A program made the translations under genes and the position numbers. Positions 49,501-61,634 of a stretch of DNA of 64,000 nt are shown here, piece by piece. Numbering within the stretch: position 1 is the stretch's first letter; each line of letters begins with the position of its first letter. The DNA comes from Trochalopteron elliotii (lineage: Eukaryota > Chordata > Aves > Passeriformes > Leiothrichidae), in assembly GCA_024734555.1 (NCBI GenBank), contig JANPWX010000653.1:1779824-1843823 (forward strand). The letters are read 5' to 3'. The notes beneath the pieces were generated by a model. That model worked only from the letters and a program-made list of their open reading frames with translations, did no database searches and had not been told where the DNA came from.

Positions 49501-52500
49501 AGTGCATGGATGAAGTTCTGCTCTTTAACTAAGGGGGAAAAAAAATAGCCCACAACGCCCAGAACTTTAAGAGACAAGTTTTAGCACTGCAGGTGGTCTC
49601 CATGAAAGCCTGGACTTCAAGCAGTCACCAACATTGGTAACTCTGGGTTTTGTCCTGAAGATCGTGCCTCCCCCCAGACCCCATATTAAACTGAAAAATT
49701 CCCAGGTGAAACTGCATGGTCATCTTTATAGGTTGCATTCAAAAGAGTAACAGATACAACCTCACTAAATCTGTGGACTTTAAAGCCTGTTGGGATTTAT
49801 GCAAAGGAAGATGCAAAGTTTCATCTGCAGAAGCCACACAAAAAACAACAGATTTTGTCAGCACTGGTTGCCTAAATTAACTGAACAAAAGTTAGTGCAG
49901 ATTTAGTATTGAAAGATACTTTCTGTTAGCAGATCTGTCCATTAATTTGGACAAGATGAAACTCTCTTATAGAGAAAAGCTCCTACGCTTTCTATTTTGT
50001 AGAAAACTTCCATAGATGAATATCCTTATACACATCAAAATGTCATGTTATAAACACTTATAGCACTTAAAGCTAAATAGAAGCTGTGTTTTTCTCTAAC
50101 AATTCACATGGGTCCCTAACTGCACAAAAATCCCAATGATGGGACTCCATTTTTCTCTCTGTGTTGCCAGCTTTTTCTGCCTGTGTTGCTTTTGCATAGC
50201 CAAATACTTTATGGACTTTAGGAATAAAATAAAAGAATTGGGTAAAAAAAAGGTTTAAAAGAAAAGAATCAATTCTTAGAGAATACCTAACAATTAGGTT
50301 TGGGCTGAGGATACCATCCTGTTTTGCTGAGCATGAACATTAAGTGCAGCTGTTAATGTATACACAGAATATTCAGATCCCTCCACATCTAAACTAGAAA
50401 TTGAACATTGTTCTCCCTTGAAATCTGCATCCTGCTTACTCTGTGGAAGGGTCTAACTTGCATCACCAGTCAGCAGTCTTTCCAGCTGATTTGGACCCTC
50501 AAAGAAAAGTGAAGATATGAAGAATAATGGGAGGGTTGCCAGTCCTGCCCCTTTTTCAGACTCTCTTGACAAAGAGAACAATCTATAGTTTTGCCACTTA
50601 AATTACCAGAAGAGTGTGGTGTCACTTACTTTGATTTAAACAGTAAAAGGTGCTCAAGGCTAATGAAGACAAGCTGATGTGTTAGCAGATTTTCAGAAAG
50701 TTCAGGGTTCAGAGCAGGAATCAAATGATGACAGCCCTGGCAGTGAGAAAGAAAAAGTGTAGGCAGATCAATGTAAAAATAGAATATCTGCAGATATCTG
50801 CATTTCCTTTCTCACAGCGTCCATGCCTGGAACTCTTCTTCTTATGCTTTAAGTCACTTTTTAAACTTCAGATGTTTAGAAGTCTTGAAAATATAATTAC
50901 TTCCACTTCCCAACTCTACAAAGTCACAGCTGGAGCAGCAAGATGGAGTTGGAAGGTTAAGGAATATCTACATGGAGATTAAACTGCAAACCCATATCAA
51001 TCAATTGCATGCTTGAAATTGGAGCAACAGGCCCATATACTTTACATTGTAATTTTTATTTAATAAGTTGACAATACCTAAAGGTGTGATGGCCACCTGA
51101 CAGTGCAATTGACATAATTCCTCTGCCCCAGACAGCTTTCAGTGCAGTCACAAAGCAAGAGGCACCACACAATGCAGAACAGGTAATAAAACAGGACAAG
51201 GTGGACAGTGAGAAGAATGCATGAATGTTCTGATGACACCATTACATTTGTGTGTTACAACAGTTTGGATTTAACAGGAACCTTTGGAATTTGAGGAGAA
51301 AAAATGTACATCTTGAAGGAGGCACAGCAGCAGATTTCCAACACCTGGAACACATGGCAGGTCAAGAGCATCAACCTCATGTTTGCTCTGTCCCTGCCTC
51401 CAGCAGGTTTTGTTCAGTGCATCCCACTGCTTGTTTGCAAAGGGACAGCTAACAGCTATTCTCTGGTCAGTTATGGTTTCATAAACTTCTGGCATCCTCT
51501 TCAGCCATCTCTTGACTAGACTGAAACTTCCCAGTCTGTGCATTGCTTCTGTTTATCCTAGCTCCTTTGTCAGCACTTGATATGGTTCTGCTGTATTCTT
51601 GTTCTCTATGAAAATGGTCTTTGAGTCTTGTCACTCTGTCATACTAAACCTGATTTTACACATTCAAATTCTTCAAAAGTTTCTTTTCACTTGCCCAGAA
51701 CAGATATTCTAGTTGCTGGGTGCAATTCCCACACGTCCCTGCCCATCCTTTTTCAGAACTGGTGGTAGATTAGCTGCTCTCCTGTCATTTGGATGGTTTT
51801 GAACAATAGTTAATACAGAACAGTAATTGAATGAAAAGAGAATAGGTAAGGCGGACTTTAAAAGAGCATGCAAAAATCTCCACTAGGAAAATCCTGCTTG
51901 TACTGGGGCTTTTGCAGACTGAAAGGAATCTTAGATTTTTCAGATTCTGAGGAAGAGAATGAGCAAGTTCTTCCCCTTTCCCCATCTATCCCCCTCCTGG
52001 GTGCTTTCTCTTGGTTCAAGAGCCCAATTCTGTCCCATGTTTCACTTCCCCAGTTCCAACAAAGTGAATCATAAAGCAGAGGTGCAGCAAAATGACTGGA
52101 GGAATTCCAAATGGTCAGATTTTCTTTTGTTCAAGCCAGTGTCTGTGCAATCACCAAGGGAAAAATTCATGAAGACCTGTAGGTGTTTCCATCTGGCAAA
52201 CATGGCTGTGTTTCTGTCCACACCTGTAACAAGCCAGTGAGATTACACCAGCCTGGGGACAATTTACAGAATAATTCAGCTTCAGGAGCAGAGCTTTCAT
52301 TTGCAAATGAGCTGTTCTGGGATTTCCTCCAAGTTCTGCAATAAGAATGCTCATTTTTAGGTAAAAAGAGGTCCTTCTACACAATGTCTTCCCTGGACAG
52401 GTGAATTCCTCTTCTCTGGGAATGAGATGCTGATGTTGCTCACTCCATAGCCACTCACTCCATGGTAAATTGGTGTGTCACTCATTGCTCTGGCAGTGCT

Positions 52501-54538
52501 GCCAGCTGGACTAAAGGGGCTGCAGACCTGAGGAGTATCAGCCCCACCACCCACACCTGCAGTGACTACTGTGTCACCAGATTGAGGGGCCTGGAGTGCA
52601 CTGAGAAATCCCTGGGACTAGAGGGAGGGCAGTGCCAGAATGGCAGCAGGAATGGAAGTTGAAATGGAGAAGAGAGAGAAGACAGGTTCAGAGCAAAGCA
52701 GGGGAACAAAGCCAAGCTAGAACAAGATGGGGACAAGCCAAGTGCAGCAAAAGCCAAGGAGCTCTGAGAAGGCATTGTACTGCAGCCAGGACCAGCTGCA
52801 GCCCTCCGAAGGAGGCTTTGCTCCCAGAAATCCTGAGAGTGCCCTGCCCTGGATAAGGACTGCTGCCCCTTGTGACTCTCTTGGAGGGGAGCTGCAGGTG
52901 AGGCTTGCACTGACTGACTTTGCCAAGCATCCCGAAATGAACAGTGCCAGTGCTCCAATGCTGTGTGAGTGGTCTTAGTGAAAAACACACAGCACAGCTG
53001 CTCCTTGAGGGAATTTGCAAAAATAACATCAGAATCCTCTCTCCCATTCTCACTGGGCTTCTCTGTTGGCCTGTGTCCTGGTCACACAGAGGCATGCTGC
53101 ACTTCTCAGTGTACAGGGATTGGTTTTCCCAGCTCTGGACAGGTCTGGGAAGCCACTCAGGCTCCCTATGGAGTCCCCCTGCTCCCCAGCTGTTGTTACC
53201 ATACCTACAGCAGCAGTGGCAGAGTAGGAGTTGTTTCCTCTCTCATCCACTTCCAGCAAAGTCACACCAGTTTATTTACAGAAGCAGGTCCACAGGAAGG
53301 AACTTTCTTCCAAATTCAGCTGAAGAGATTTTTACCTTCAGATGTGCCATCCACTTCCCAAGTCAGGTCTCAATGTTGGAATAATTTGAGACAGCTCTAA
53401 ATCGCATCAGACAAGCTCCAAGCACCTACTCACAGTGCTCAGCCTATTTCAGACTTGTGAGTGGACACAGTGTCTTACAATAAAGGGGGAGAGGGGAGGA
53501 TGAAACAATCTCAGCTTTCAGATACAAAGGTCTTTCTTCATGCCTGAAACAAAAGGAGCAGTTTTCAAAGGCAACTGTGAGGGAAAACCAGAACAGTTGG
53601 AGTTCAGTCCATCACAGGATGGACCAAGTATGTGTGACCTAATCACTGTGTTTCACTTGAAGCAAAATAGGGCACAGTCTCATGAAGAAAACTCTTGGCA
53701 CCACACAGAGCTGTCCTTCAGTGTGATGCTGAGCAGCTGCTGGTGGCAGCATTTGGTACAGCTGGAACTGGCCAGGCTTCCTAGTTCTATCCTGATTCTC
53801 CTTTTTACTCTATCCATCTGACCTGTTAAAAAAAAAAAAGCTACTCGGAAATTCACTAGGTTAAGAATGGGGTGTCCAGAGAAAAAGGGGAAGAAATCAA
53901 ACATTTTGATTTAGAATATTTTAAGAAAATAATACTCTTTTGCAAGGTAACAGCAGGCTCAGCACTGAGATATAAACTGTTTTGGTCCAAAAACAGCAGA
54001 CATGTAACTCCTCATGACGCACACCCCATTACAGCTGACAGAACTACAACATGCCTGAAAGTGGTCACAGCACAGACAACAAACAGAAAGGACTTCATAA
54101 TCTTTAATACACAGGCAAAGCCTACAGAGACCACAACATCATGTCTCAATGTAACTGGGTAAGTTGCCACAGACATATGTTCATAATAGAGACAAAAAAC
54201 AGCTGTACATGTCTCTAGGGGACTGTTCTCCAAAATTATCTTGGGGGTTACACTTGGCAAATTCTGATTTAAAAATCAAAGCAGGTACATTTTCTCCCCC
54301 ACCCTAATATCAAGAAACAGAATTACTGAATTGAGCCCTTACTGGCAATCCAGCAGATGGGAAAAGAGGGTACTTTTAAAAAAGATACAGAACAGACAAA
54401 TACATCAGACACAGGCTCCCAATCTCATCGGTACATTGGGGCATACATGCTTGCAACATGAACTCCGTAAAGCTGTATTTTATACAGCTGCATTTAAAAA
54501 CCACTGGACCGGTGACTCTCCTCAGGTGCCTCCAGGAT
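43530..54538. other. Intergenic DNA between copies A and B
   Basis: About 11 kb without a recognisable gene. The right-hand end must contain the 3' UTR of copy B just below 54539. A possible old LINE remnant lies near 51730-51800. Scattered frames up to 236 codons (for example 43773-44483 +) have no recognised domain and read through low-complexity and antisense shadows. Confidence 0.55.
51730..51800. mobile_element. Possible LINE (CR1/L2-like) internal remnant
   Basis: The short segment CCTTTTTCAGAACTGGTGGT followed by AGATTAGCTGCTCTCCTGTC and ATTTGG recalls the reverse-strand ORF2 region of old CR1/L2 elements. It is too short for certainty. Confidence 0.3.
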
Positions 54539-54610
54539 TCAGTTCAGTAGATTGGCAGCTACACAGTCACACAGATTTCTCTTTTCCACCTGAAGAAGCA
54601 GAGTTTCTGT
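54539..54610 (-). CDS. NICOL1: Copy B coding exon 3 (C-terminal tail and stop)
   Basis: This 72-nt terminal coding part encodes TETLLLQVEKR, NLCDCVAANLLN and TGA. It is two codons longer than in copy A and its tail after CDC is unrelated. The acceptor CTTATAG ends at 54611. A possible ATTAAA polyadenylation signal lies at 54103-54108 on the minus strand, about 430 nt past the stop, but this is only a candidate. Confidence 0.87.
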   Translation of the reverse strand, partial: TETLLLQVEKRNLCDCVAANLLN

Positions 54611-57600
54611 CTATAAGAAGGAAGAACAACATCATCAAAAAACAAGTGTCAGCATTGTAAAACTAATTAGGTCCCAAAGAAAAGTCCATTTTTTTAAAAT
54701 TCTACAATGTGGAACTAGTGGTATGAAGTGAATTTTGGGGTAAAAATCAGAATTATTGTTCACTGCTTGGCAAAATTATTTCACTTTTGTGGGATTAATT
54801 GGCACACCAACATAGCACTACTTCCTGTGACATGGAGAAAACTTTTTTTTTTTTTACAATCTTATTTCAACAGCACAAACTGGAACATAAGCTCAGAAGT
54901 TCATTAGAGGCTTAACCCCCCACCCCTCCCAAATTATATCAGAAATTTTATTTTACTTAAAAACAGACTCAGAATTTAAATTTAGACTATTACAGCCTGA
55001 GCCCACTCTCAGTGAAGAAATTCACTTCTTTAACTTTTCCTGTTTCACAAATATGAAAATTCAGTGGTTACTGATAGTATGCTTTGGAGCCTAAAACAGA
55101 TGACAGGTGCTGAGCTGGCATGGAGCCATCACAATTCAAACACATGATGGGATTCTGGCTTCTCTAAGGAAAAGGGTCCCAAACTGGTGAAAGCAGAGGT
55201 CTCTGGGTTGAACAGAGTTTCATCAATATCAGGAGATCTCTGTTGCCCACAGATCCCTGTTTCTGAAGCAATGAGGGTGGATTGGGAACTCCTGAGAGCT
55301 GGATCTGGGCATGGTCAGAAAGGCCTGCACCCTTTTGAAGCCTTAAGTTTTAGCTTTCATGTTTTTCAGATTCTGTGCTGCCTAGGGGTGTAGTTCTAAG
55401 CCTCATATTAAGTGTTAGTCAGCTCTCTTCACAGGTAGACAAAATAAATCCTTTCCCAGTTGGAGACCAAGGACAACGGGTACAGGTTTTCAGGCCCAAA
55501 AGCATAAACAAGAGTGGACAGAAGAGAGAAAACAAGGATGGGACTTCATAATCTGAAAATGTAACTGAACAATTAACCCCAATATGCAAATGGACCAAAA
55601 CTTATAAAAGTGTGAGACCTCGTGACAGGTCATCCATTTTGTGACCATTTTGGGTCCACCCTGGGTGTAGCCCTGGCCAGGCTCTTGTACTGCCGAAGGT
55701 GTATCCTTTAAGGCCTTTTAATAAATATCTACTTTATTCTCTTAGCTCTGTCCAGTCTGTGCAGGTCAGCCTTCCCAAGGCATCACTCTCAGCCTACCTG
55801 TATGAGAAGGGGTTGAGGACCAGGGAGGGGACAGCAGGGCTACGTAAGGAAATTCCAAAACCCTTCCTCTCTAGCACATACACACACACACACTTGGGTT
55901 TTCCTGGCTGTCTGGAATGCTTGTGGTTTCAGTAGATGCATGATGCAGCAGAGATGTTTGACATCAACACTATATCTTCATCTCAATTTGTCTATCATGA
56001 GCTGAAGCTGTACCTGAAAATCAGCCTGATCCAAGAGAAGACTCCCCACTATTGTCACGGGACACTGCAGCTGTGGGAAATCCACCCACCAAATCAATCC
56101 CTACTGATGCAACCAGCTACACATTACAAAAAAGCATTATGAAGACTACCAGTTCTAAATGCCAATCAAACCCATTCCTTAATCTGCCTGACTTGTGATT
56201 TTTTGTATGAGATGGAGTTGCCATGGGATTAAAGGCTGTGTTTTAAAAGCTGTGTTGTCCATTGACCCACATCAGCTAAAGGCACTTAGAGCATAGCTGG
56301 GCTGAAGCATCCTGCTCTCCACTTGCCTTAGTGCAGGAAAAGCGATTTGCTGCTCAGGCTTTTTTTCCCCCAGATGATAAATCTCAGGAAAAACCACAGC
56401 CCTGTGGTTTTATATTAAATCAGGTATCACTTTTGATTGTTTCAACTGCCCTGCAAAACTGAAAAGATTTGATCAGGCTTTGCTAATCACTGAAAGGACA
56501 CTCAATCACCACCTTCTCACCACCTCACTGACATCATTTGCAATGGTTTGAATAAGGGAGGTTGACAGCATGCCAACATCTTTAGAGCTGAGCCCAAGGC
56601 TGCTTACCATCTTATATCTCTTTAATAACATTTTCAAGCCTTTCTTTTTATTTTCAGGGACACATGTAGCTTACTGTGCTTTAAACGTTCTAAATAACCA
56701 CTGACAGTTTATAAAGCAATAAAGAACAAAATGAATGTCAGTAAATACAGCTTTGCTGTGAGCATGATCACAAAACTATTTGCACATAGATTTGTTATTC
56801 CTGCCTGGTAGGCAAAAACCTGTTTTTAAAAAAAACAAAACCAAACCAAAACAGCAACACCCAACCAACCAAACCAAATCTAAGGAAAAAACAAACAAAC
56901 AATAACCCTAACAAACCAAATAAAAACCATGAGAAGAAACTAGATTTTGAACCTACAAAAAAAAAGATGTTAAGTTCCAGCTAAAAATGCAGTTACTGAT
57001 CTCTTTAAAGTTGTAATGCAATGTCCACTGGTTAACTCTGAAAAATGGGCTGAAGTTCTGAAAACAAGTGCAGACTTAGAATGAACTGTGTAGCCCATAG
57101 ACTGGATTTCTTTTCCAGGATTTGTTTTACAGTTGACTCCCTGCTGGGCTCTGTCTTGGGGGGCTTTTAGATGCCCCAGGGAGCTGGCTGTGAACTAGCT
57201 CAGTGGTTGTGGTGAGAGCAGCTCCCTCCCAGCAGCACAAGACCCCTCTCCCCAGTTTATGATCACGTATGGCACTTTGGCTGAGTGATGAACCACAGAT
57301 ATTCCCAGAAAATATTGCCTAGGGTTAGCTCTCATTGCCAAAACAACAACTCCAGCCTGTTCTGAGGGGCCAGCAGCAACAAAAAACAGTAGAGGGGGTA
57401 AACAGATCTGATATGCGTGGAAATCAGCCCATCAGAAGTGGTCTGTGACCCTTCTCATGCAGCCAGCCTTAGCAATTAGTGAGGGATCATCACACCAGTG
57501 TAGGCTGCAAACACAGCCAGTGTGGGAAAAGGAAGGAGATCCAGTCTATGGCCTTCATAAAGGGTCTGTGACCTATGCTAAAGTCAATTTACTTTGAGAC

Positions 57601-60600
57601 AGCATGTAGATCAATCCAGGGCCAAATGAAGTGTGAAAGCTCTTGAGCAATATTCTTGTGCAATAAAATGATACACAAGCTTCCCCTGTACAGAACTGCA
57701 GGGTAAGATGTGCAGGAGGAATTAAATGAGAATTTCCTCTCTAAGCTTTTGGGAATCCCTCCCCCTCCAACATAGTTAGGAGCTGCTTAGTCATCATCTA
57801 ACCATCTTGCCTGCAAACAAAGGAGAGCTTTTCAAGGAAATTAATGTCTCCAGTGGGAATATTAACAAAGGGAATTGTATTTTCAGGGACAGGAATGCTT
57901 GCCCCCCAAAGCAGCAAAACAGACTAAAATAGTCAAATGTGAAATATATATATATGGCTGAAAGCAGTGGTCCTAAACCCCTCAATTTGCATTAAATTGT
58001 GCCACAGCTGAATAATAAAAGTAAGAATGAAAATATCCTAGAAGGCAGTTCCAAGAAGTCCTCAACTATTAAATATTTCCATACCTTTTGAGGATGTAGG
58101 CAGAATTCCTAGCTTAATGACTGGAATTGGCCTGTTCTAGTCATGGGGAACTGAAGGATTTCAATATGAATTCAATTATTTAGATTTTAAAGTGATAAGG
58201 AAGTGATAGGTTTGCTTTCATGGGAATATATCACATTTTCAGTCTTGCTATCAAATCTACAAGTGTGAAAGTCAATAATAGCACATTCATCTCAACTGAT
58301 TTTTTTCTATCCTCATTTTATCTCTTTGGCTGCATTTATTTTTATTTTTTAAAAAGTATTAAAACACAGTTGCTATCTTTGGGGTTCTTATTGCTATTTC
58401 TGCTTTGGATATCTGTGTTTCATAAAGTTTTTCTCTTGGTCTGCAAGCTGAAGGTTTCATCAAGGTCACTGCCATAGCCAGACACCCAGAGAAAAGTTTA
58501 AGAGATTTTGCATCAAGGTGTAGAAATTCTGATGAAAGGTTCAAAGGTTTGTAGAAGGAAGAGGTGTGCTAGAACCACTTTACAGCACAATCTGAACATC
58601 TTGTTTGGGCTGTATAAAGTGCTCAGCAGATTCATTAGCAAGATTTCTTCATGAAGCCCAAAATATATTTGACCTGTAATTATTGAACAGATTTTGTTTA
58701 GCTGTAAATGTGCTGCATACCAATCTGGTTCTGCTGGAATGTTTGTTTGTTTTTTGTAGTATGTCACAATTCAAGGCATCTTTGTTCATGCATTTGTATT
58801 TTCACACCTAAACATCGAGGACCCTGCTTGAAGTAACCTCAAACTGTTCCTCAAAGACAATAGTTCACAGGCTTTGAGCTGCAAACGACCTTGACCATAG
58901 AAAAGCAGAGAAGTTTCAGTGCCTTCTGTTGAACAATCTGTGCAGGAGTGTATCTATAGCACTTCAGCTAAAGGGTACACAGGAGGTGGGGACAAAGCCA
59001 CCCTCCTGGGACACCACCATCTGACAGCAGCTGGGACACAGGTAGGCACAGATTGCAGGCTGCAGCAGCAAGAGACAGATTCAACATCCCCCACAGAAGG
59101 AAGGTACCAACCCTGGCAGATTCTGCACACTGACTGCAAGCCAAACTAGTTTCATTCCCTAGGCTGTTCTACTTTGTGGCATTTTTCATCATTATGAAAT
59201 CAGAGAAATGTAAAAACTCTCTATGGACGATGTTTTCTCCCTTAGCTTCTCCCCCAGGATAAAAACATGTGCAGGGGAGCATTTTATTTTAGTAGGCTTT
59301 TTGTTTGAGCTGGCTCTTTCCCTTTGGGTAATAAAAATAAATGATACTCTCACCTTACTCCCCCTGACATAAAAACAAAGTTGTGGGCTCACATCTTCTC
59401 ACTCATTTAGAGTGAGAAGAGCAGCACTAATGGCTATAATTTGGCAAGAGAAGGTTAGTCAGTTCACACTTTCCTATACTTCCTATTGTCCCTGATACCC
59501 CAAAGCAGAAGAATTCCACATACTATTGCATAGAGAGGTGAAATGTAATTAACCAGTCTCACCTTAGAACACAGGACAGTACAGTTCACTGAGTGTGCAA
59601 AATCCATCCACCTTATCTACTTTTATCCACAGAATTTTCTTATATTGGGGAAAAAAAGAAAAAGAAGGCATTTAATGTTTCCTTACCCTTGTGTCTAGAT
59701 TATATGCTGTCTTCTTTAAATCCTGCAGAGCTCTCTGCATGAACTCAAAGGCATGGCAATCAACACAGGGGCGGCCTATGAGAGCATTTAGGAGAAAATC
59801 ATGACTGTATGGCATGAAGAATTAACTAGAAAGATTAAACAGTGATTTTGAGTATCAGAAAGAGCTACAGAAAAGAGTCCACAGAGTGAGTACTGATGTA
59901 GGTACTCCTGAACAACCCAGGTAATTGTAATTGGTTCACTATGACAGTCCACGCAGTCTCTCAATTATAAAATAATAACTTCAAATTTACATTAATAGTT
60001 TTCTTCCTGCTATATTGCTGTTCCATTTTTCCTTCCACACCTTGTTGTATGGAAACATTAAACCCTTAACCTGAGCCTTTCATTTTGCTCCACTAACCCT
60101 GGGCACATTTTCAACCTTACCTTCATATTTTTCAAAAGGTCTGAAAACATGAACCTGTTCCCTAGAAAAATCTCATCTCCTAATCTAATAAATATGAGCT
60201 CTAAATAGAAAACTAATGGGATAAAACTGACTACAATATCATAAGGACAGACCACTTCAGCCTCTAACTTTGAATATGATACAGCTTTGCCCAAACAGAT
60301 GCCCTGTTATTAGCAGGCATTGCTGATAAGCAGAACTGCTGCAATCTGGATTTGTTGGAGTGTTTAAGAGAGTGTTCCCAGATAGAGACACTCAGACTGA
60401 AGGCCACAAGGCTGCTTTGCCTTGATCACCACGTAACACAGATCTGTGCCCTAACAGACAGCAGCACTGAGATAGAGCAAATACAGACAGGACAGAACAC
60501 CTTTAACTCGTCAGGCCCTACATCTGCTCTCAATTTTGCTTCTTGGTGCCTGTGCCTGGCTGACAATTTCACCAGAAATACTGCACAAGTGAGAAATTCT

Positions 60601-61612
60601 GAGCCCAGATTTAGTGTGCTCTTTAGGGTACGGTGTGAATGAAAGGATGAAATCTAGACTAATGTTGGAAAATCCTGCTGTGTCTGTGGCTTGCCTGTAA
60701 GCCCATTTTGCAAACACTTGATGCTGGACTGTACATGCCTCTGACACACTGGAGACTGAGCTTCCAGCTCATGATCTGAGTGCTAACCAGCAACCAGGAA
60801 TTCTGCCTGCTGGAGAAAGGGAGCCTGCCAAATTCTTTAACTGGCTAAGAAAAAAGAGATAAACCCCCCACATAACACAGTATTAAAGACCTGCTCCATC
60901 ATTGTTGTACCATCACCCAACTTCAGCGTTACTCTGTTTACACTGGACAAAGGGAGAGGACAGCAGATTCTCACATCAGCAACTTGATGCAAGGACCTGT
61001 AATTATGTTTATAAAGTAAAACAACCTCAACACAGACCAGCAAAGGGGAATTAGGTAGTTGAAGCCCCCAAGACTAGGGGTTGACCAAATGCTTTCTTGA
61101 CATCTTCATTGTGAATTTTCTAAGTAAAAATTAATTCATTTAAAACAGCAAACATTCAAGAAAAAAAAAATGAACAGTCAATATCAGTTGAAAAAGAACA
61201 AGTCTCATGTCTCTGAAAAGCAAACACAATGATTGCATAGAAAGGGCTAATACAATGGACAAAAGAAAAGGTGCAGAACAGTGGCAGATTTCAGCTACAA
61301 GCAAGACAGCAACAGGCAGGAGACAAGGATAAGGGAGTGAAGAGCTTTGGGTGCAGGAGCAAAACAGCACTAGAAGGTTATCATGTTGTGGTTTTAAAAC
61401 AACGTAGGCAAGACATATCCAAAAGAGTTTGAATTATTTGGGCAAACTTCAGAGTCCTGCAACAGGAGAACTGCAGGGTGGTACGTACTTTCAGCTGGAA
61501 TGGCTGTCCCTGCTTCTTGCTCAGCTCTAACAGGCTCCGTGACAAGTAGTGCAACCACAAAAACTAAAGGAACTGTAAGGACGGCTCTTCTCAGAAGGCA
61601 GGGTGCCAGCAT
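54539..61612 (-). CDS. NICOL1: NICOL1/C4orf48-family secreted peptide, copy B (spliced, 94 aa)
   Basis: The coding sequence is join(54539..54610, 59687..59775, 61489..61612) on the minus strand, 124+89+72 nt, giving 94 residues and a TGA stop. Residues 1-30 are a signal peptide beginning MLAPCLLRRA with a Val/Leu-rich core, probably cut after EPVRA. The mature peptide begins EQEAGTAIPAES and continues into RPCVDCHAFEFMQRALQDL. It ends KRNLCDCVAANLLN. CxxC and CxC cysteine pairs are conserved. Splice sites are GAAA|GTACGT, TCATAG|GC, AAGG|GTAAGG and CTATAG|ACA. Exon lengths and phases match copy A, so this is a tandem duplicate, not a processed pseudogene. The start at 61612 has A at -3. No frame damage or premature stop is seen. 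Confidence 0.9.
55413..55787 (+). mobile_element. Solo LTR of an endogenous retrovirus (antisense in copy B intron)
   Basis: An LTR-like layout is visible: a TGTTAG start, a TATA-like CTTATAAAAG at 55601-55610, and CCATTTTGTGACCATTTTGG in the probable R region. AATAAA at 55720-55725 is followed by a U5-like stretch ending near AAGGCATCA. It resembles LTRs of avian (passerine) endogenous retroviruses, of uncertain class. I saw no convincing target-site duplication, so the ends may be off by tens of bases. No gag, pol or env is adjacent, so this is a solo, non-coding remnant. Confidence 0.7.
55874..55893. repeat. CA microsatellite
   Basis: About nine to ten CA units with one TA interruption, about 90 bp past the LTR. 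Confidence 0.85.
56825..56935. repeat. A/C-rich low-complexity tract (CAAA/CCAAA)
   Basis: Imperfect runs of CAAA, CCAAA and AAACAAAC units after an A-rich stretch. It could be an expanded poly-A tail or a simple repeat; no element body is recognised next to it. Confidence 0.7.
57943..57956. repeat. Short TA dinucleotide run
   Basis: Seven AT units in AT-rich sequence. Confidence 0.7.
59687..59775 (-). CDS. NICOL1: Copy B coding exon 2 (conserved cysteine core)
   Basis: This 89-nt exon completes codon 42 (Ser) and encodes the family core RPCVDCHAFEFMQRALQDL, then KKTAYNLDTR. The acceptor CTCTCATAG ends at 59776 and the donor is GTAAGG at 59681-59686. Codon use is AT-richer than in the copy A exon, with the same amino acids. 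Confidence 0.93.
59776..61488 (-). other. Copy B intron between coding exons 1 and 2
   Basis: About 1.7 kb, much shorter than the 6.6-kb equivalent in copy A. I see no mobile element that I can name and no other gene. Confidence 0.6.
61489..61612 (-). CDS. NICOL1: Copy B coding exon 1 (signal peptide)
   Basis: This exon encodes MLAPCLLRRA, then VLTVPLVFVVALLVTEPVRA, then EQEAGTAIPAE and one base of codon 42. The exon probably begins at 61634 or 61631, after a pyrimidine tract ending ACCAG/CAG. The donor is GTACGT at 61483-61488. Its coding length of 124 nt equals that of copy A, although the signal peptide sequences have few identities. Confidence 0.88.
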
Positions 61613-61634
61613 CTTGGGAATGGGGGCTTCTCTG

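Larger units (their letters stand above)
54611..59686 (-). other. Copy B intron between coding exons 2 and 3
   Basis: About 5.1 kb. It contains the solo LTR (about 55413-55787), a CA repeat, an A/C-rich low-complexity tract at 56825-56935 and a short TA run at 57943-57956. No other gene is recognised. Confidence 0.6.
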
